From: Candidatus Babelota bacterium
GTDB lineage: Bacteria > Babelota > Babeliae > Babelales > Vermiphilaceae
Length of the DNA stretch: 45,277 bases
NCBI GenBank assembly: GCA_029262595.1
Contig: JAJCZB010000047.1
Location: 1-45,277 of the forward strand
Reading direction: 5' to 3'
The first letter of the stretch is position 1. Each line of letters begins with the position of its first letter. Positions 1-8,056 of the stretch are shown here, in pieces. Position numbers and translations under genes: made by a program. The notes under the pieces were generated by a model that saw only the letters and a program-made list of their open reading frames with translations, did no database searches and had not been told where the DNA came from.

Positions 1-28
1 ATAAAAAAGGCCTCGACCCCCCTTATGC

Positions 29-163
29 TCAAAATAAATAAACTGAATCACTAACCTGAGGCTCAATAGGTTTTAAGCTTTTATAAAATAATTCAACCTC
101 GCTTTTATTTACTCTATATAGACGATATGGAAGAAAAAATATTACATTGGATAAAACTTGCAT
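29..163 (-). pseudogene. Remnant of a MerR-like HTH gene (3' part)
   Basis: The minus strand is open for 44 codons. Its middle reads PYRLYRVNKSEVELFYKSL, which matches in pattern the C-terminal half of the MerR-like protein at 21859-22044 (NRYRLYKKEDLEKLLNNI). The helix-turn-helix half that should precede it is missing, so this looks like the tail of a lost recombinase accessory gene. It is followed on the minus strand by a decayed copy of the AAAGG..TCGAGGCCTTTTTT terminator seen at 2204, 6218 and 8138. The rest of 1-282 shows no gene. The match is short, so confidence is low. Confidence 0.35.
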
Positions 164-282
164 GCGCCCCAACAATATAAAAAAAGGTGGACCTTTTTTT
201 ATTGATAATTATTTTCAATCATCTGGACAATTTATGATAAACTAACAAATACTAAACTCTGTATTGCGGGACTGCTTAATAA

Positions 283-1941
283 ATGAAAATAATCAATAAA
301 AAAACAATGGGTTTCAACATGCATAAATCAATGGCAATCGCCTTATTCATGGTAATAAATGTCAGCGCAACTGGTCCTTCACAAGGGCAGTACAACACCA
401 TTACCGAAGCACTCTTGCATTTAGGCACAACATATTATAGACAAAAAGAATACAATGCGGCAAAAAAAGAGCTCAAAATGGCTGCTCAATATGGAAATTC
501 GCAAGCTCTCGTAGATCTCGCTGTAATATATTATCGAACCGAAAAATTTGTCAAAAGCGCATCCTTCCTAAAAAGAGCCGCTGAGCAAGGAGATGCTGTC
601 GCGTTGCTAGTTCTAAGCGCTTTGGAAAAAAAAGTGCAAAAATTACCAAATTTGCTGCATAGTATTGGCCTCTCGCAGAACAGCCAATCAGTTTCATTAT
701 ATACCGCTGGAATGATCTTCAAAAAAATGGGTCTGCTAGAACTCTCTGAAGAATTTTTCTTACAGGTTACATCAGATGAATATCCCTTCACCTATCTTCA
801 AGTTGCAATGGTATGTGAAAAGCAGAAAGATTTTGAACGTGCCGAGCAGTATTATAAACGAGCCATACAACAAGGAGAGGTATTTGTTTCTCCCCGCAAA
901 TTAGGAAATCTGTATCGAAAGCAAAAAAAATATAATTCCGCTCAGAAATATTATAATATCGCTCTAAACGCACTCGATCACAGCTATACTCATCTAGACC
1001 TGGCAATTCTTTATTATCTACAAGAGAAATTTGATCTTGCAAATCAATGCGTCGATAAAATTGTACCTGATGATACTCAGAAACGCATGACACCTAAAAA
1101 AATAAAACATTCTTTAAAAAAGAGGGACAACAAAAGCGCATTGGCCGATGCTCTAAATGAAGTCGGACTTGCTTATAGCGATCAAGCAGATTTTGAGACT
1201 GCTTTACCATATTTTTACAAAGCAAACAGGCAAGTAGAAAATGCTACATCTCTTTCGAATATAGGAAATGCATATTTTTCTCTTAATCAACTGGAGGAAG
1301 CTGAAAGTTATTTCAAAAAATCCCTCCCATATTGCATAACCCCTTCAGATAAGGCAAAAGTGTTGTTCAATTTGGGACTCCTTTATATAAGCCAAAAAAA
1401 GAATGAATTAGCAATACTGCACTTAAAACAAGCAGCTGATACAGGACATAGTGATGCTGCATATAAAGCAGGTTGTTTATACTTACAAGAAGGCAACTAT
1501 ATTCTCGCAGAAGAGTATCTTAAACAAGCCGTCGATAGCCAGATAGAAGATGCTTATAAAGTCCTTGGATATGTATATGATTTTCAAGAAAAATGGCACC
1601 TAGCTTCTATTTTCTACAAATATGCTATCGAAAATGGAGATAGCTCCGCCCTCCATTCTTTGGGAACCATGTATATCTTTTTAAATAAATTCGATGTTGC
1701 TGAAAAATACCTTATGAGGGCATTAAAAAATAACGAAAAAGAAGTACTCTCAACACTCGGAAAGTTATACTTCGTGCAGCAAGATTTAAATCAAGCAGAA
1801 GTCTACTATAAACAAGCGCTTAATGAAGGAATTGAAAGTGCTCAGAATAGCTTAAATTTTATAATAGATTTAAAAGAAAACCCTGAAAAAGCAAAAGCGT
1901 TTTTTGCTAAAATGAAAGATGAGGGAATGATAGCCTCGTAA
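283..1941 (+). CDS. Secreted TPR/Sel1-like repeat protein
   Basis: The product is 552 aa, or 540 aa if translation starts at the ATG at 319. From that ATG the N-terminus MHKSMAIALFMVINVSA is a compact signal peptide; the upstream start gives it a longer, charged n-region. Neither start has a strong ribosome-binding site. The rest is an almost unbroken array of 34-36-residue helical repeats. They carry TPR/Sel1 hallmarks such as A..YY..A (YYRQKEYNAAKKELKMAA, YYKRAIQQGE, YKQALNEG) from about residue 45 to 535, interrupted by a basic linker near 265-285. Such repeats form superhelical protein-binding scaffolds. In intracellular bacteria, exported TPR/Sel1 proteins often contact host proteins; that role is an inference here. 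The gene stands alone on the plus strand against minus-strand operons. Confidence 0.88.
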   Translation: MKIINKKTMGFNMHKSMAIALFMVINVSATGPSQGQYNTITEALLHLGTTYYRQKEYNAAKKELKMAAQYGNSQALVDLAVIYYRTEKFVKSASFLKRAAEQGDAVALLVLSALEKKVQKLPNLLHSIGLSQNSQSVSLYTAGMIFKKMGLLELSEEFFLQVTSDEYPFTYLQVAMVCEKQKDFERAEQYYKRAIQQGEVFVSPRKLGNLYRKQKKYNSAQKYYNIALNALDHSYTHLDLAILYYLQEKFDLANQCVDKIVPDDTQKRMTPKKIKHSLKKRDNKSALADALNEVGLAYSDQADFETALPYFYKANRQVENATSLSNIGNAYFSLNQLEEAESYFKKSLPYCITPSDKAKVLFNLGLLYISQKKNELAILHLKQAADTGHSDAAYKAGCLYLQEGNYILAEEYLKQAVDSQIEDAYKVLGYVYDFQEKWHLASIFYKYAIENGDSSALHSLGTMYIFLNKFDVAEKYLMRALKNNEKEVLSTLGKLYFVQQDLNQAEVYYKQALNEGIESAQNSLNFIIDLKENPEKAKAFFAKMKDEGMIAS

Positions 1942-1964
1942 AAATTTGATTACTTTATGAGGCT
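1932..1964 (+). terminator. Possible hairpin at the end of the TPR gene
   Basis: The arms AGCCTC.TAAA and TTTA.GAGGCT pair across an 11-nt loop and include the stop codon. No T-run follows, so this is at best a weak terminator. Confidence 0.35.
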
Positions 1965-2020
1965 TGTTCGCCAGTTACTCTTCTATGGATTCATTAGTTT
2001 TTAACGCTTGCTTAGATACT

Positions 2021-2073
2021 AAAGGACAAGGGCTTGATTACTACGTCTCCATGACACTTTTTTTACCTGCCAT
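2021..2073 (-). pseudogene. Stub of an exported AAA+ ATPase gene
   Basis: From the ATG at 2073 the sequence matches the first 17 or so codons of the AAA+ genes at 6088 and 8008. One extra A in a run of seven shifts the frame after MAGKK. Corrected for that, it reads VSWRRSNQALVL and then stops. Nothing of the ATPase domain follows. The surviving tail up to about 1980 has a short open frame unrelated to the AAA+ domain. It is therefore a deletion remnant of a third AAA+ locus. Confidence 0.75.
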
Positions 2074-2203
2074 GACAAAACCCCTAAAAAAAGATGTGAA
2101 AGAAACACTTACTTACTAGTCGATTATGCTCAGATTCAAAAGAAAAGCAAGTAAAGTAAAGGGTTTTGTTCAAATTGGATTCAACATAAAATTGAGCACA
2201 AAA

Positions 2204-2229
2204 AAAGGCCTCGACGAATCGAGACCTTT
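2204..2229 (-). terminator. Terminator inside 5' module copy 1
   Basis: An 11-bp stem (AAAGGCCTCGA with TCGAGACCTTT, one mismatch) encloses a CGAA loop. On the minus strand it is followed by a run of T. It lies upstream of the promoter, so it would insulate the module from upstream transcription. Confidence 0.7.
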
Positions 2230-2328
2230 AGTATTTTTCTATAGCGATAGCCAGAAGAAGTTCCGTTCTGGACTAGTAAAGAGAATGGCCACATGGTATT
2301 ACCTCTGCAGCCTTAATTAAATACTTCA

Positions 2329-2688
2329 TCATGCTGAATAACTCATTTTTTCTGGAAATTCTTTCGCATTCAGAGCCTTTAAAAGCTTAGATAATGCCCC
2401 AAAAAAAGCTCTTCCATGCACCTGTTTTCATTGGAGCTATAACATGATCTTCATCATCACAATTTAAAATATATTCTGGATTAGAAGGAATATCTGAAAA
2501 AATAAAAGCGTAGCTGTCGTTCATCTGAATCAACTTCAAGGTAGAAATCGCGACTATCGTAATCATCAGTTGAAACTTTATAAAAAGGGATACCGTTATT
2601 CCCTAATATTTTATCCATGTTTATCGTACCAACACCCATTACTTGTCCTTTAAGCAACACTTGCCAATTTAATACAGCAATATTCCAT
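2329..2688 (-). pseudogene. Frameshifted relative of the 101-aa immunity-like gene
   Basis: The ATG at 2688 lies one base after the stop of the 101-aa gene. The reading passes through four segments in different frames: MEYCCIKLASVA; then GNNGIPFYKVSTDDYDSRDFY; then SDIPSNPEYILNCDDEDHV; then GALSKLLKALNAKEFPEK ending in SYSA. GIPFYKVST matches GIGYYEVST of the upstream 101-aa protein. The C-terminal pattern K-A/S-L..A/D..E-FP-E/K..SY.A matches its end. The shifts fall at homopolymers (T6, T7, A3), so assembly indels are an alternative to real decay. Either way the locus had two tandem relatives of one family. Confidence 0.65.
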
Positions 2689-2689
2689 C

Positions 2690-2995
2690 TTACGCGACGT
2701 AGCTTAGATATTTTGGAAACTCAGCCATATCAAATGATTTCATGGCGCGCATAACCACTCTTGCAATTATATGCATAGATATATTTTCAAATGAATCAAT
2801 ACGCCTTTCGCGCTCTTTACAGTCAATCTCGCGAAGCAGCTTAAGTGGCTCCATAGATTCGTATATATATAGCTTCTTCATGGCCTTATCTATACCAATA
2901 TAAAAATGAGCTCCTCCAAAATGTTTAGTTGAGACCTCATAATAGCCAATACCATTTTTTTCTCGAACCTTAGCAATCTCAATATGAAAAGCCAT
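2690..2995 (-). CDS. Small immunity-like protein, third gene of AAA+ operon A
   Basis: A 101-aa protein without signal peptide or membrane segment. It starts one base after the stop of the 661-aa gene, so it is surely co-transcribed and probably translationally coupled. It has an N-terminal beta-rich part (GIGYYEVSTKHFGGAHFYIG) and a helical C-terminus ending FDMAEFPKYLSYVA. The C-terminal pattern recurs in the pseudogene just downstream, in the 63-aa protein at 6425-6616 and in the fragment at 11964-12161, so this is a local family. Position right behind a toxin-like gene, small size and cytosolic nature suggest an immunity protein. I do not recognise a named family and the function is inferred. 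Confidence 0.75.
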   Translation of the reverse strand: MAFHIEIAKVREKNGIGYYEVSTKHFGGAHFYIGIDKAMKKLYIYESMEPLKLLREIDCKERERRIDSFENISMHIIARVVMRAMKSFDMAEFPKYLSYVA

Positions 2996-2996
2996 C

Positions 2997-4982
2997 TTAT
3001 CCTTTCAATGCCATATCCCAATTATACAGCTTATCCACCATATCATGCGCTTCTCTCCAAGAAACTTGAGTTCCATTCATAATGAATGACTCTGCATACT
3101 CATGTTGTAAGAGAAGCAAATCTGACTCTGCAAATGTATTATCCATAAGCCGTTGCCATGCTTTTGCTATATTACCATCTGGAAAAAACCTTCCTACTCC
3201 CGCATCAGTCAAATGCTCATCTAAAAAAACGTGGCTCTTAATTCTTGTAATGATATCCTCAGGTACTCCTGTATTCTTACTAATAATAGAAACATCATCA
3301 CAACATTCACGGATTTTTTCATAAAAATCTATTGCCTGCTGTTCAATTTTTTCAAATTCCTGAACACTAGCACCATCGGAAATATGCCTAAACTTTTCCG
3401 ATGTCGCCCTCTCTTTTGCTCGTTCAATAGCATCATGGAGTCTTTCAAGTTCGGACATATTCCGATCTAACTCTGGATGCAATCCTTTTGCCATCACTGA
3501 AGTTCGCTCAAACTCTTTAGTAACGTGAATACTTTCGCCACCACGCACTTTACCTAAAACATCTGCCTGCGATACATACGCACCCACAGTAGAAAGTGCT
3601 TCAAACTTAATCCAATCGGCAGTTACTTTGGCACTTATGATTGCAATTTGTTCTGGAGTTAGATCTCCTGCAGCACGAAGTACTTCAGCCAATGGAGATT
3701 TATCTGCTCCTTCCATTGGCGTAACCAATCTACGTGCAATTTCTTGCGCGCCACTTACTCCAGCTTCAAGCGCAGCTATTACACGAGGATGCGGATGTCC
3801 TAAATGACTTCGTCCCTGTACTCCATTAATGGGAGAAGTTGCACTGTGCGCTACATCTTTGGCAAGTTGCGCTATCCCATCAATATCACGTTTAATTTGA
3901 TTAGGGTGCAATTCATGCGCCAATGTCTCTATAAATAATTCTGCAACTCGAGCCGCCCTCGGCATATCACGATCGATCACTCCCTCACGAATCAATGCCT
4001 CGTGTACTTCTTGATGATACGCGGCAAATAATGCCGTTTTTTCAGCTGATAATGTATTGCCATACCATATTGTAGGCTTATCGGTAGTCATGTCTGTAAC
4101 ATCTTCAAGTTTACCTGATGCTACCTTTGCTTGCTCAGATAGTTGCTCTGATATAGAAGGAATTAATCTTGTTTGTTCAAGAACTAGTGCTTGAGAAGAT
4201 TGTTCTGATTGCGCAGCAGAGTCTTCCAATTCATGTAGTTCTTCACGCTCTAAGTATTCCGCTCTTGCCGCTTGAAACGCTTCACTATCAATTTGCCCAT
4301 TTCTTCGCCATTGCTCTACGTTCCTCCAATAACGTAACGCCACTCGCGGCTCTCCTTCTCTTACTACCATGATTGCCAGAGTAGACGGATCATGAAGGGC
4401 ACGACTCACAAGATCTTTTTCTTGCTGCAGCTTTAATCGGACTTCTGGAGAAAGATCGGGGTCTTTCAAGCGGCACATTAAATGGATATCTCTACCATTT
4501 AAAAATATCCAATCACCTTTTAGCCGCTTATCGTTACAATCACGATAGCATTTTACCAAAGGAGCTAATACTGTATTCAATTGATAATCTAATTGATCAA
4601 TCTTAGCGACAATCTCCTCATGCTCATGCACTGGCCGCGAATACATCATATCTTCAAGCTCATCTCTATATTCCAACAACCCTTTAATATCTGTTGTTCG
4701 CAAATATCGAGATACTACGCCCTTCACGTGATCAATTGCTGCCATTCCTACAGAACTCGCCTTTGCAAGATCCTTATAAGCAACCGTTGACGCACCATGA
4801 GTATGCGCTTGAATTCCATATTGCCGATTAACCGCTGAAACGCTAGAAGATTCTGTCTTACAAGAACGATCACATCGCAACTGAGGATTCTGCCCAAAAA
4901 CTATATGACTACCCTGATCCATTCCTGACTCAGCAGCAAATACACCCTGAAAAATAGCCAACAATAAAACTATCTTTTTCAT
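2997..4982 (-). CDS. Secreted protein with toxin-like C-terminal domain, operon A
   Basis: A 661-aa protein. The start at 4982 has a strong GGAGGTGGAGC ribosome-binding site and overlaps the AAA+ stop codon by four bases (ATGA). Residues 1-17 (MKKIVLLLAIFQGVFAA) are a signal peptide. The body is mostly helical and charged, with likely coiled coils near 70-130, 240-300 and 480-560. Residues from about 555 on form a distinct domain: NTGVPEDIITRIKSHVF, then GRFFPDGNIAKAWQRL, then LLLLQHEYAESFI, then REAHDMVDKLYNW. From memory this pattern (IK.HVF, RF.PD, AWQRL, HE, AH..Y.) resembles C-terminal toxin domains fused to phage head or polymorphic toxin proteins. I could not verify this. The gene following it looks like an immunity gene, which fits. 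Confidence 0.8.
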   Translation of the reverse strand: MKKIVLLLAIFQGVFAAESGMDQGSHIVFGQNPQLRCDRSCKTESSSVSAVNRQYGIQAHTHGASTVAYKDLAKASSVGMAAIDHVKGVVSRYLRTTDIKGLLEYRDELEDMMYSRPVHEHEEIVAKIDQLDYQLNTVLAPLVKCYRDCNDKRLKGDWIFLNGRDIHLMCRLKDPDLSPEVRLKLQQEKDLVSRALHDPSTLAIMVVREGEPRVALRYWRNVEQWRRNGQIDSEAFQAARAEYLEREELHELEDSAAQSEQSSQALVLEQTRLIPSISEQLSEQAKVASGKLEDVTDMTTDKPTIWYGNTLSAEKTALFAAYHQEVHEALIREGVIDRDMPRAARVAELFIETLAHELHPNQIKRDIDGIAQLAKDVAHSATSPINGVQGRSHLGHPHPRVIAALEAGVSGAQEIARRLVTPMEGADKSPLAEVLRAAGDLTPEQIAIISAKVTADWIKFEALSTVGAYVSQADVLGKVRGGESIHVTKEFERTSVMAKGLHPELDRNMSELERLHDAIERAKERATSEKFRHISDGASVQEFEKIEQQAIDFYEKIRECCDDVSIISKNTGVPEDIITRIKSHVFLDEHLTDAGVGRFFPDGNIAKAWQRLMDNTFAESDLLLLQHEYAESFIMNGTQVSWREAHDMVDKLYNWDMALKG

Positions 4983-6088
4983 GCTCCACCTCCAGGAACT
5001 CTTGGAGCAGGCATTGGAGGTACAACTCCTATCAATTGACCAAGTTGCACTGCAAATCCAACTCCCTGCATAGCTAATCCCGCCTTCTGGTGATTCATTG
5101 CTGAACGATGAAGACGCTCTTGTTCTGTTTCATTATTTTCGTAGTATTTACTTTCGACTCTCTCATCCATGATTTTTTTGATTGCACGAGATACGTCTTC
5201 TGCAGAAATATCTCTTTCATCCTCATCCATATCTTTGTAGTCATCTGCAAGCTCTGAAATCTTTTCAAGGTCTCTTCCATTCAACTGTGGATGCTCTTCA
5301 AATAATGCCTTGATTCGTATTTTAAATGCATCTACTGAATCTTCTGGAATGGTAATATGAATTAAAAGTCCATTCACTTTCGCATCAGCTGTTTGTGGGC
5401 CTTCAAATTTAAACATGAGCCCCGATAGTCGACTTAATAAATGCTGCGGAAGATGGGTTATATCATTTGCAGTACAAATAAATATAATATCGCTTCGACC
5501 ACTTCGCGCATAACGATCAATCCACTGACAAAATGCAGTCGATGTTTGAAGCGTATCTCTATTTTCCTGTTCAGGCTTTTCAAATAACTTCTCCGCCTCA
5601 TCAAGAATTATCCCTGTTCCTCTTACACAGAGACGAACGATATCATCAAGCCGCCTTTTTAAATTAGTCGCTGTCTCTGAATACTTTCCCGATGAAACAT
5701 CATCAGGAGCAATGGTGATAGCACTAAACCCAGCCTTTCTAATAATCCCATGCGCCCCCCTTGTTTTACCACCCCCTGGAGAGCCATAAAATAAAGCCCC
5801 ATTGCAGCTCCTTCCAGCCTTTATAAGTCTTCTATGCAATGACCGCACCTCACTGTCTTGACCAGAAAGAATATGATCCTGTATAGCAACTTCTTGAGCT
5901 GTATATGACTCTAGCGAACGCCTACCAAACCCAATTTTTTTATCTGGTCTTCGCTCAGAATCTACACCAGCGCCTGCGCCAGCAGCAAATCGAGGGTCGG
6001 CGGAAAATAGATACGTTGGAACTAATAAGAGAGAAAAAAGGACAAGAGCTTGATTACTACGTCTCCATGACACTTTCTTAACTGCCAT
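4979..6088 (-). CDS. Exported AAA+ ATPase, operon A
   Basis: A 369-aa protein. Residues 1-30 (MAVKKVSWRRSNQALVL.. ending YLFSA) form a signal peptide with a twin-arginine pair at 9-10. A Gly/Ala linker follows, then one AAA+ module: Walker A GSPGGGKT at 102-109, Walker B GIILDEAE about 159-166, sensor-1 CTAND about 205-209, and a candidate arginine finger SRLSG at 219-223. The C-terminal lid runs to about 305 and the tail is Pro/Gly-rich (PPMPAPRVPGGG). AAA+ proteins are normally cytosolic, so export is the striking point; outside the cell, ATP would be available only in host cytoplasm. It is the first gene of an operon with the 661-aa and 101-aa genes. The ribosome-binding site is AGGGGTTTTATC. 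Its partner is unknown; remodelling or delivering the 661-aa protein is a guess. Confidence 0.85.
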   Translation of the reverse strand: MAVKKVSWRRSNQALVLFSLLLVPTYLFSADPRFAAGAGAGVDSERRPDKKIGFGRRSLESYTAQEVAIQDHILSGQDSEVRSLHRRLIKAGRSCNGALFYGSPGGGKTRGAHGIIRKAGFSAITIAPDDVSSGKYSETATNLKRRLDDIVRLCVRGTGIILDEAEKLFEKPEQENRDTLQTSTAFCQWIDRYARSGRSDIIFICTANDITHLPQHLLSRLSGLMFKFEGPQTADAKVNGLLIHITIPEDSVDAFKIRIKALFEEHPQLNGRDLEKISELADDYKDMDEDERDISAEDVSRAIKKIMDERVESKYYENNETEQERLHRSAMNHQKAGLAMQGVGFAVQLGQLIGVVPPMPAPRVPGGGA

Positions 6089-6137
6089 GATAAAACCCCT
6101 AAGAAAAGATGAGAAAGAAACACTTACTTACTAATCG

Positions 6138-6165
6138 ATTATGCTCAGATTCAAAAGAAAAGCAA
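6138..6165 (-). promoter_or_regulatory. Predicted promoter of AAA+ operon A
   Basis: On the minus strand TTGCTT (6165-6160) and CATAAT (6143-6138) are 16 bases apart, about 50 bases before the start codon. The pair is conserved in all three module copies. Confidence 0.5.
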
Positions 6166-6217
6166 GTAAAGTAAAGGGTTTTGTTCAAATTGGATTCAAC
6201 ATGAAATTGAGCACAAA

Positions 6218-6243
6218 AAAGGCCGCGACGAATCGAGACCTTT
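6218..6243 (-). terminator. Terminator inside 5' module copy 2
   Basis: AAAGGCCGCGA pairs imperfectly with TCGAGACCTTT around a CGAA loop, with a T-run on the minus strand. The stem has one more mismatch than copy 1. Confidence 0.6.
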
Positions 6244-6398
6244 AGTATTTTTCTACGGCGATAGCCAGAAGAAGTTCCAAAAGGAACGAAAACTGGCGGC
6301 CCTTAAGAGACCAGTTCCTTAACTACTCAATCGGATTTGAGTTTCCGCTACAGCAAATTAAGACAGTGTTTTCTGAGTTAAGAATTTAGATAAAAAAA

Positions 6399-6423
6399 TA
6401 GGGCTGCATAATGCAGCCCTATG
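6399..6423 (-). terminator. Terminator of AAA+ operon B
   Basis: A perfect 12-bp inverted repeat (ATAGGGCTGCAT and its complement, one central base) is followed on the minus strand by six or more T. It lies directly after the 63-aa gene. Confidence 0.85.
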
Positions 6424-6424
6424 A

Positions 6425-6616
6425 TTATGCGCAATAATCAATAATTTCAGGCCAATCGTTCATTTTCAATGCCTTCATACCACTCGATAAAGCCTTGCTA
6501 TACACAAACATACTTACATCCGGCACACTGCCAATAGCAGCCTCGGGGTTGTTAAAATTTATACTTACTACAGAATTTGAGAAAGTTGAGGTTGTATTAT
6601 ATGAAACAATTCTCAA
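6425..6616 (-). CDS. Small immunity-like protein, last gene of operon B
   Basis: A 63-aa protein starting at a TTG that overlaps the upstream TGA stop, which suggests translational coupling. It has no signal peptide. The C-terminus SSGMKALKMNDWPEIIDYCA follows the same pattern as the 101-aa protein of operon A (VMRAMKSFDMAEFPKYLSYVA) and as the fragment at 12161 (LQGMNAIDVNEW). It probably represents the C-terminal half of that family, perhaps shortened. Function is unknown; an immunity-type role is inferred from position. Confidence 0.6.
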   Translation of the reverse strand: MRIVSYNTTSTFSNSVVSINFNNPEAAIGSVPDVSMFVYSKALSSGMKALKMNDWPEIIDYCA

Positions 6617-7158
6617 TTTTCATCGCTCTCATTATCAGATGCCGTTTGCATATAAGGAGACTCATCTATTTTTTCCACAAACAAACCTAGTGATTCTATC
6701 TGGGGAATAATATGAGTAGGCTTTTTCTTGCTTCCTATATACATATAATAGTCATGCCCAAAGTGAACAAACATATTTTCGGATTCCAACTTACACCACA
6801 AATACTTTCTTAGGGCCAAGCGAGCTGCCACTAAAACAGTTTTCGAATCCAAATCTTGATTAATACCTATTGCATGATAAGTATCTAGTAAATCTTGAGA
6901 ATACCAATAATCAGTTTTCTTCGGCGCTTCATATTTTTCTAATGCTGCAACGGATAAAGCATCCATGTTCGTCGCATTTATAAACAAAGAAATCGCTTCA
7001 ATATAAGCCTCTTCTACATTTAAGTAGTTTTCAGCTGATAAAACCTCGCCCTCAAACGTATGACTAATATCGGAATAGGAAATCCATTCGTCCTTTTTAT
7101 AGACACCTGATGTATCACGAAATTTAGGGTTATATTTAGTAATACGATAACAATACAC
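6613..7158 (-). CDS. Immunity-like cytosolic protein, operon B
   Basis: A 181-aa protein with a GTG start at 7158 behind a good AGGAG site. It lacks a signal peptide. The N-terminus MYCYRITKYNPKFRDTSGVY with KDEWISYSDI reminds me of small stand-alone proteins encoded beside polymorphic toxins in Firmicutes, but I cannot name a family with certainty. The rest mixes helices (ENYLNVEEAYIEAISLFI) with a Trp/Tyr-rich middle, and the C-terminus is acidic (DNESDEN). It sits where operon A has its toxin-like gene plus immunity gene, about 50 bases after the AAA+ stop. The toxin slot is thus empty here. Confidence 0.7.
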   Translation of the reverse strand: MYCYRITKYNPKFRDTSGVYKKDEWISYSDISHTFEGEVLSAENYLNVEEAYIEAISLFINATNMDALSVAALEKYEAPKKTDYWYSQDLLDTYHAIGINQDLDSKTVLVAARLALRKYLWCKLESENMFVHFGHDYYMYIGSKKKPTHIIPQIESLGLFVEKIDESPYMQTASDNESDEN

Positions 7159-7210
7159 TTAATCTCCTATTCTATTAAGAAATTGATCATATGTTCCCAT
7201 CCTGGATCTT

Positions 7211-8008
7211 TTACTTGGGAGAAACACTTTTATCTATGGCCCCATAACTACCAATGTGCCACATAAGTGCATCTGCTTTGTCAGCCAACGTAGAACATCC
7301 TCGAAACTCCCAGATTTTTCCAGAAAAGCGACTTTTAAATGGTCGAGGAAGAGCTTTGATATTATTAGTCGTACCTATAAAAAAGATTTCTTTTTGTTTT
7401 GGATGCCGAGCAAGCCCATCAAACCATTGCCAAAAAGCTGTTGCTGTCTCGCGCGTATCATCGCTTTCACGCTCAGGATTTGAAAACAACGTCTCTATTT
7501 CATCACAAATAATAAGTGTTTTATCAGCATACTCAGTTACATCATCAAGCTTCTGTCGCAAGATCAATGACGTTTCAGAGCGCGTGCCACTTCGCACAGT
7601 TGTCGGCTCAATAAGCTCAGGAAGCCATCCTGCTTTGCGGGCAATGGCATATGCCATGGTTGTTTTACCAGTACCTGGTTCACCTACAAATAATACCGCT
7701 CTCATATGCGGAACACCCAACTCATTTGGATTTTGAAGGTGTCGCACTAAATTCTGAGCAAACCTGGGCGCAGCATTAAACACTCGATCTTGCAATTCTA
7801 TCTCACGATCAGAGTATTCTGGGAGTATTCGATTATCTTCTGCTTTACCTCTATCAGGATGTAGTCCTTTAACCGGGGCTGCGTCAGCAGCACCAACCCC
7901 TGCTCCAGCGCCAGCACTGGCTGAAAATAAATAACTTGGAACCAATAAGAAAAAGAAAAAAGATAGGACTTGATTACTACGTCTCCATGACACTTTTTTA
8001 ACTGCCAT
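7211..8008 (-). CDS. Exported AAA+ ATPase, shortened paralogue, operon B
   Basis: A 265-aa protein whose signal peptide (MAVKKVSWRRSNQVL.. YLFSA) is almost identical to the 369-aa AAA+ protein, followed by a Gly/Ala linker. The ATPase core is clearly homologous but much more diverged: Walker A GEPGTGKT at 109-116, Walker B LIICDEIE at 165-172, sensor-1 GTTNN, arginine finger region SRFSG near 226-230. It stops at about the point where operon A's protein enters its lid domain. The C-terminal roughly 110 residues are missing, so it may be truncated. Two other frames stay open for some 15-20 codons past the stop (for example MGTYDQFLNRIGD), which looks like debris of a deleted neighbour. Confidence 0.8.
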   Translation of the reverse strand: MAVKKVSWRRSNQVLSFFFFLLVPSYLFSASAGAGAGVGAADAAPVKGLHPDRGKAEDNRILPEYSDREIELQDRVFNAAPRFAQNLVRHLQNPNELGVPHMRAVLFVGEPGTGKTTMAYAIARKAGWLPELIEPTTVRSGTRSETSLILRQKLDDVTEYADKTLIICDEIETLFSNPERESDDTRETATAFWQWFDGLARHPKQKEIFFIGTTNNIKALPRPFKSRFSGKIWEFRGCSTLADKADALMWHIGSYGAIDKSVSPK

Positions 8009-8056
8009 GGTAAAACCCCTAAAAAAGATGTAAAAGAAACACTTACTTACTAATCG

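Larger units (their letters stand above)
2021..2262 (-). repeat. 5' module copy 1 (terminator, promoter, RBS, signal-peptide start)
   Basis: This is one of three long copies, the others being 6002-6300 and 7922-8220. Read on the minus strand it contains a hairpin terminator (2204-2229), a promoter-like pair (AAGCAA at 2145-2150 and ATTATG at 2123-2128 on the plus strand, i.e. TTGCTT and CATAAT), an AGGGG site, and the first codons of an AAA+ gene. Here the coding part is broken, so the module heads no intact gene. Beyond 2262 the similarity to the other copies stops. Confidence 0.85.
6002..6300 (-). repeat. 5' module copy 2, upstream of AAA+ operon A
   Basis: This copy is nearly identical to 7922-8220 over terminator, promoter, leader and signal-peptide codons, and similar to 2021-2262. 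Similarity to copy 3 ends sharply at TGGCGGC (6300), and inside the gene it fades right after the signal peptide. A short GTTCC-AAAA-GGAAC hairpin lies near 6275-6288. Confidence 0.85.

Noticed and set aside
5-60. Origin-like or CRISPR-like repeats at the left edge
   Set aside because: Only a decayed terminator hairpin and AT-rich sequence are visible. No regularly spaced repeats were found anywhere in the window.
2126-2320. Open frame of 64 codons on the plus strand, repeated at 8060-8359
   Set aside because: It runs through the promoter and terminator of the shared 5' module and is alike in copies only because the DNA is repeated. It has no ribosome-binding site and is an artefact of the repeat.
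4979-6088. Twin-arginine (Tat) export of the AAA+ proteins
   Set aside because: The RR pair is present, but the consensus (S/T-R-R-x-F-L-K) is not met and an ordinary Sec signal explains the N-terminus. Kept only as a remark in the gene entry.
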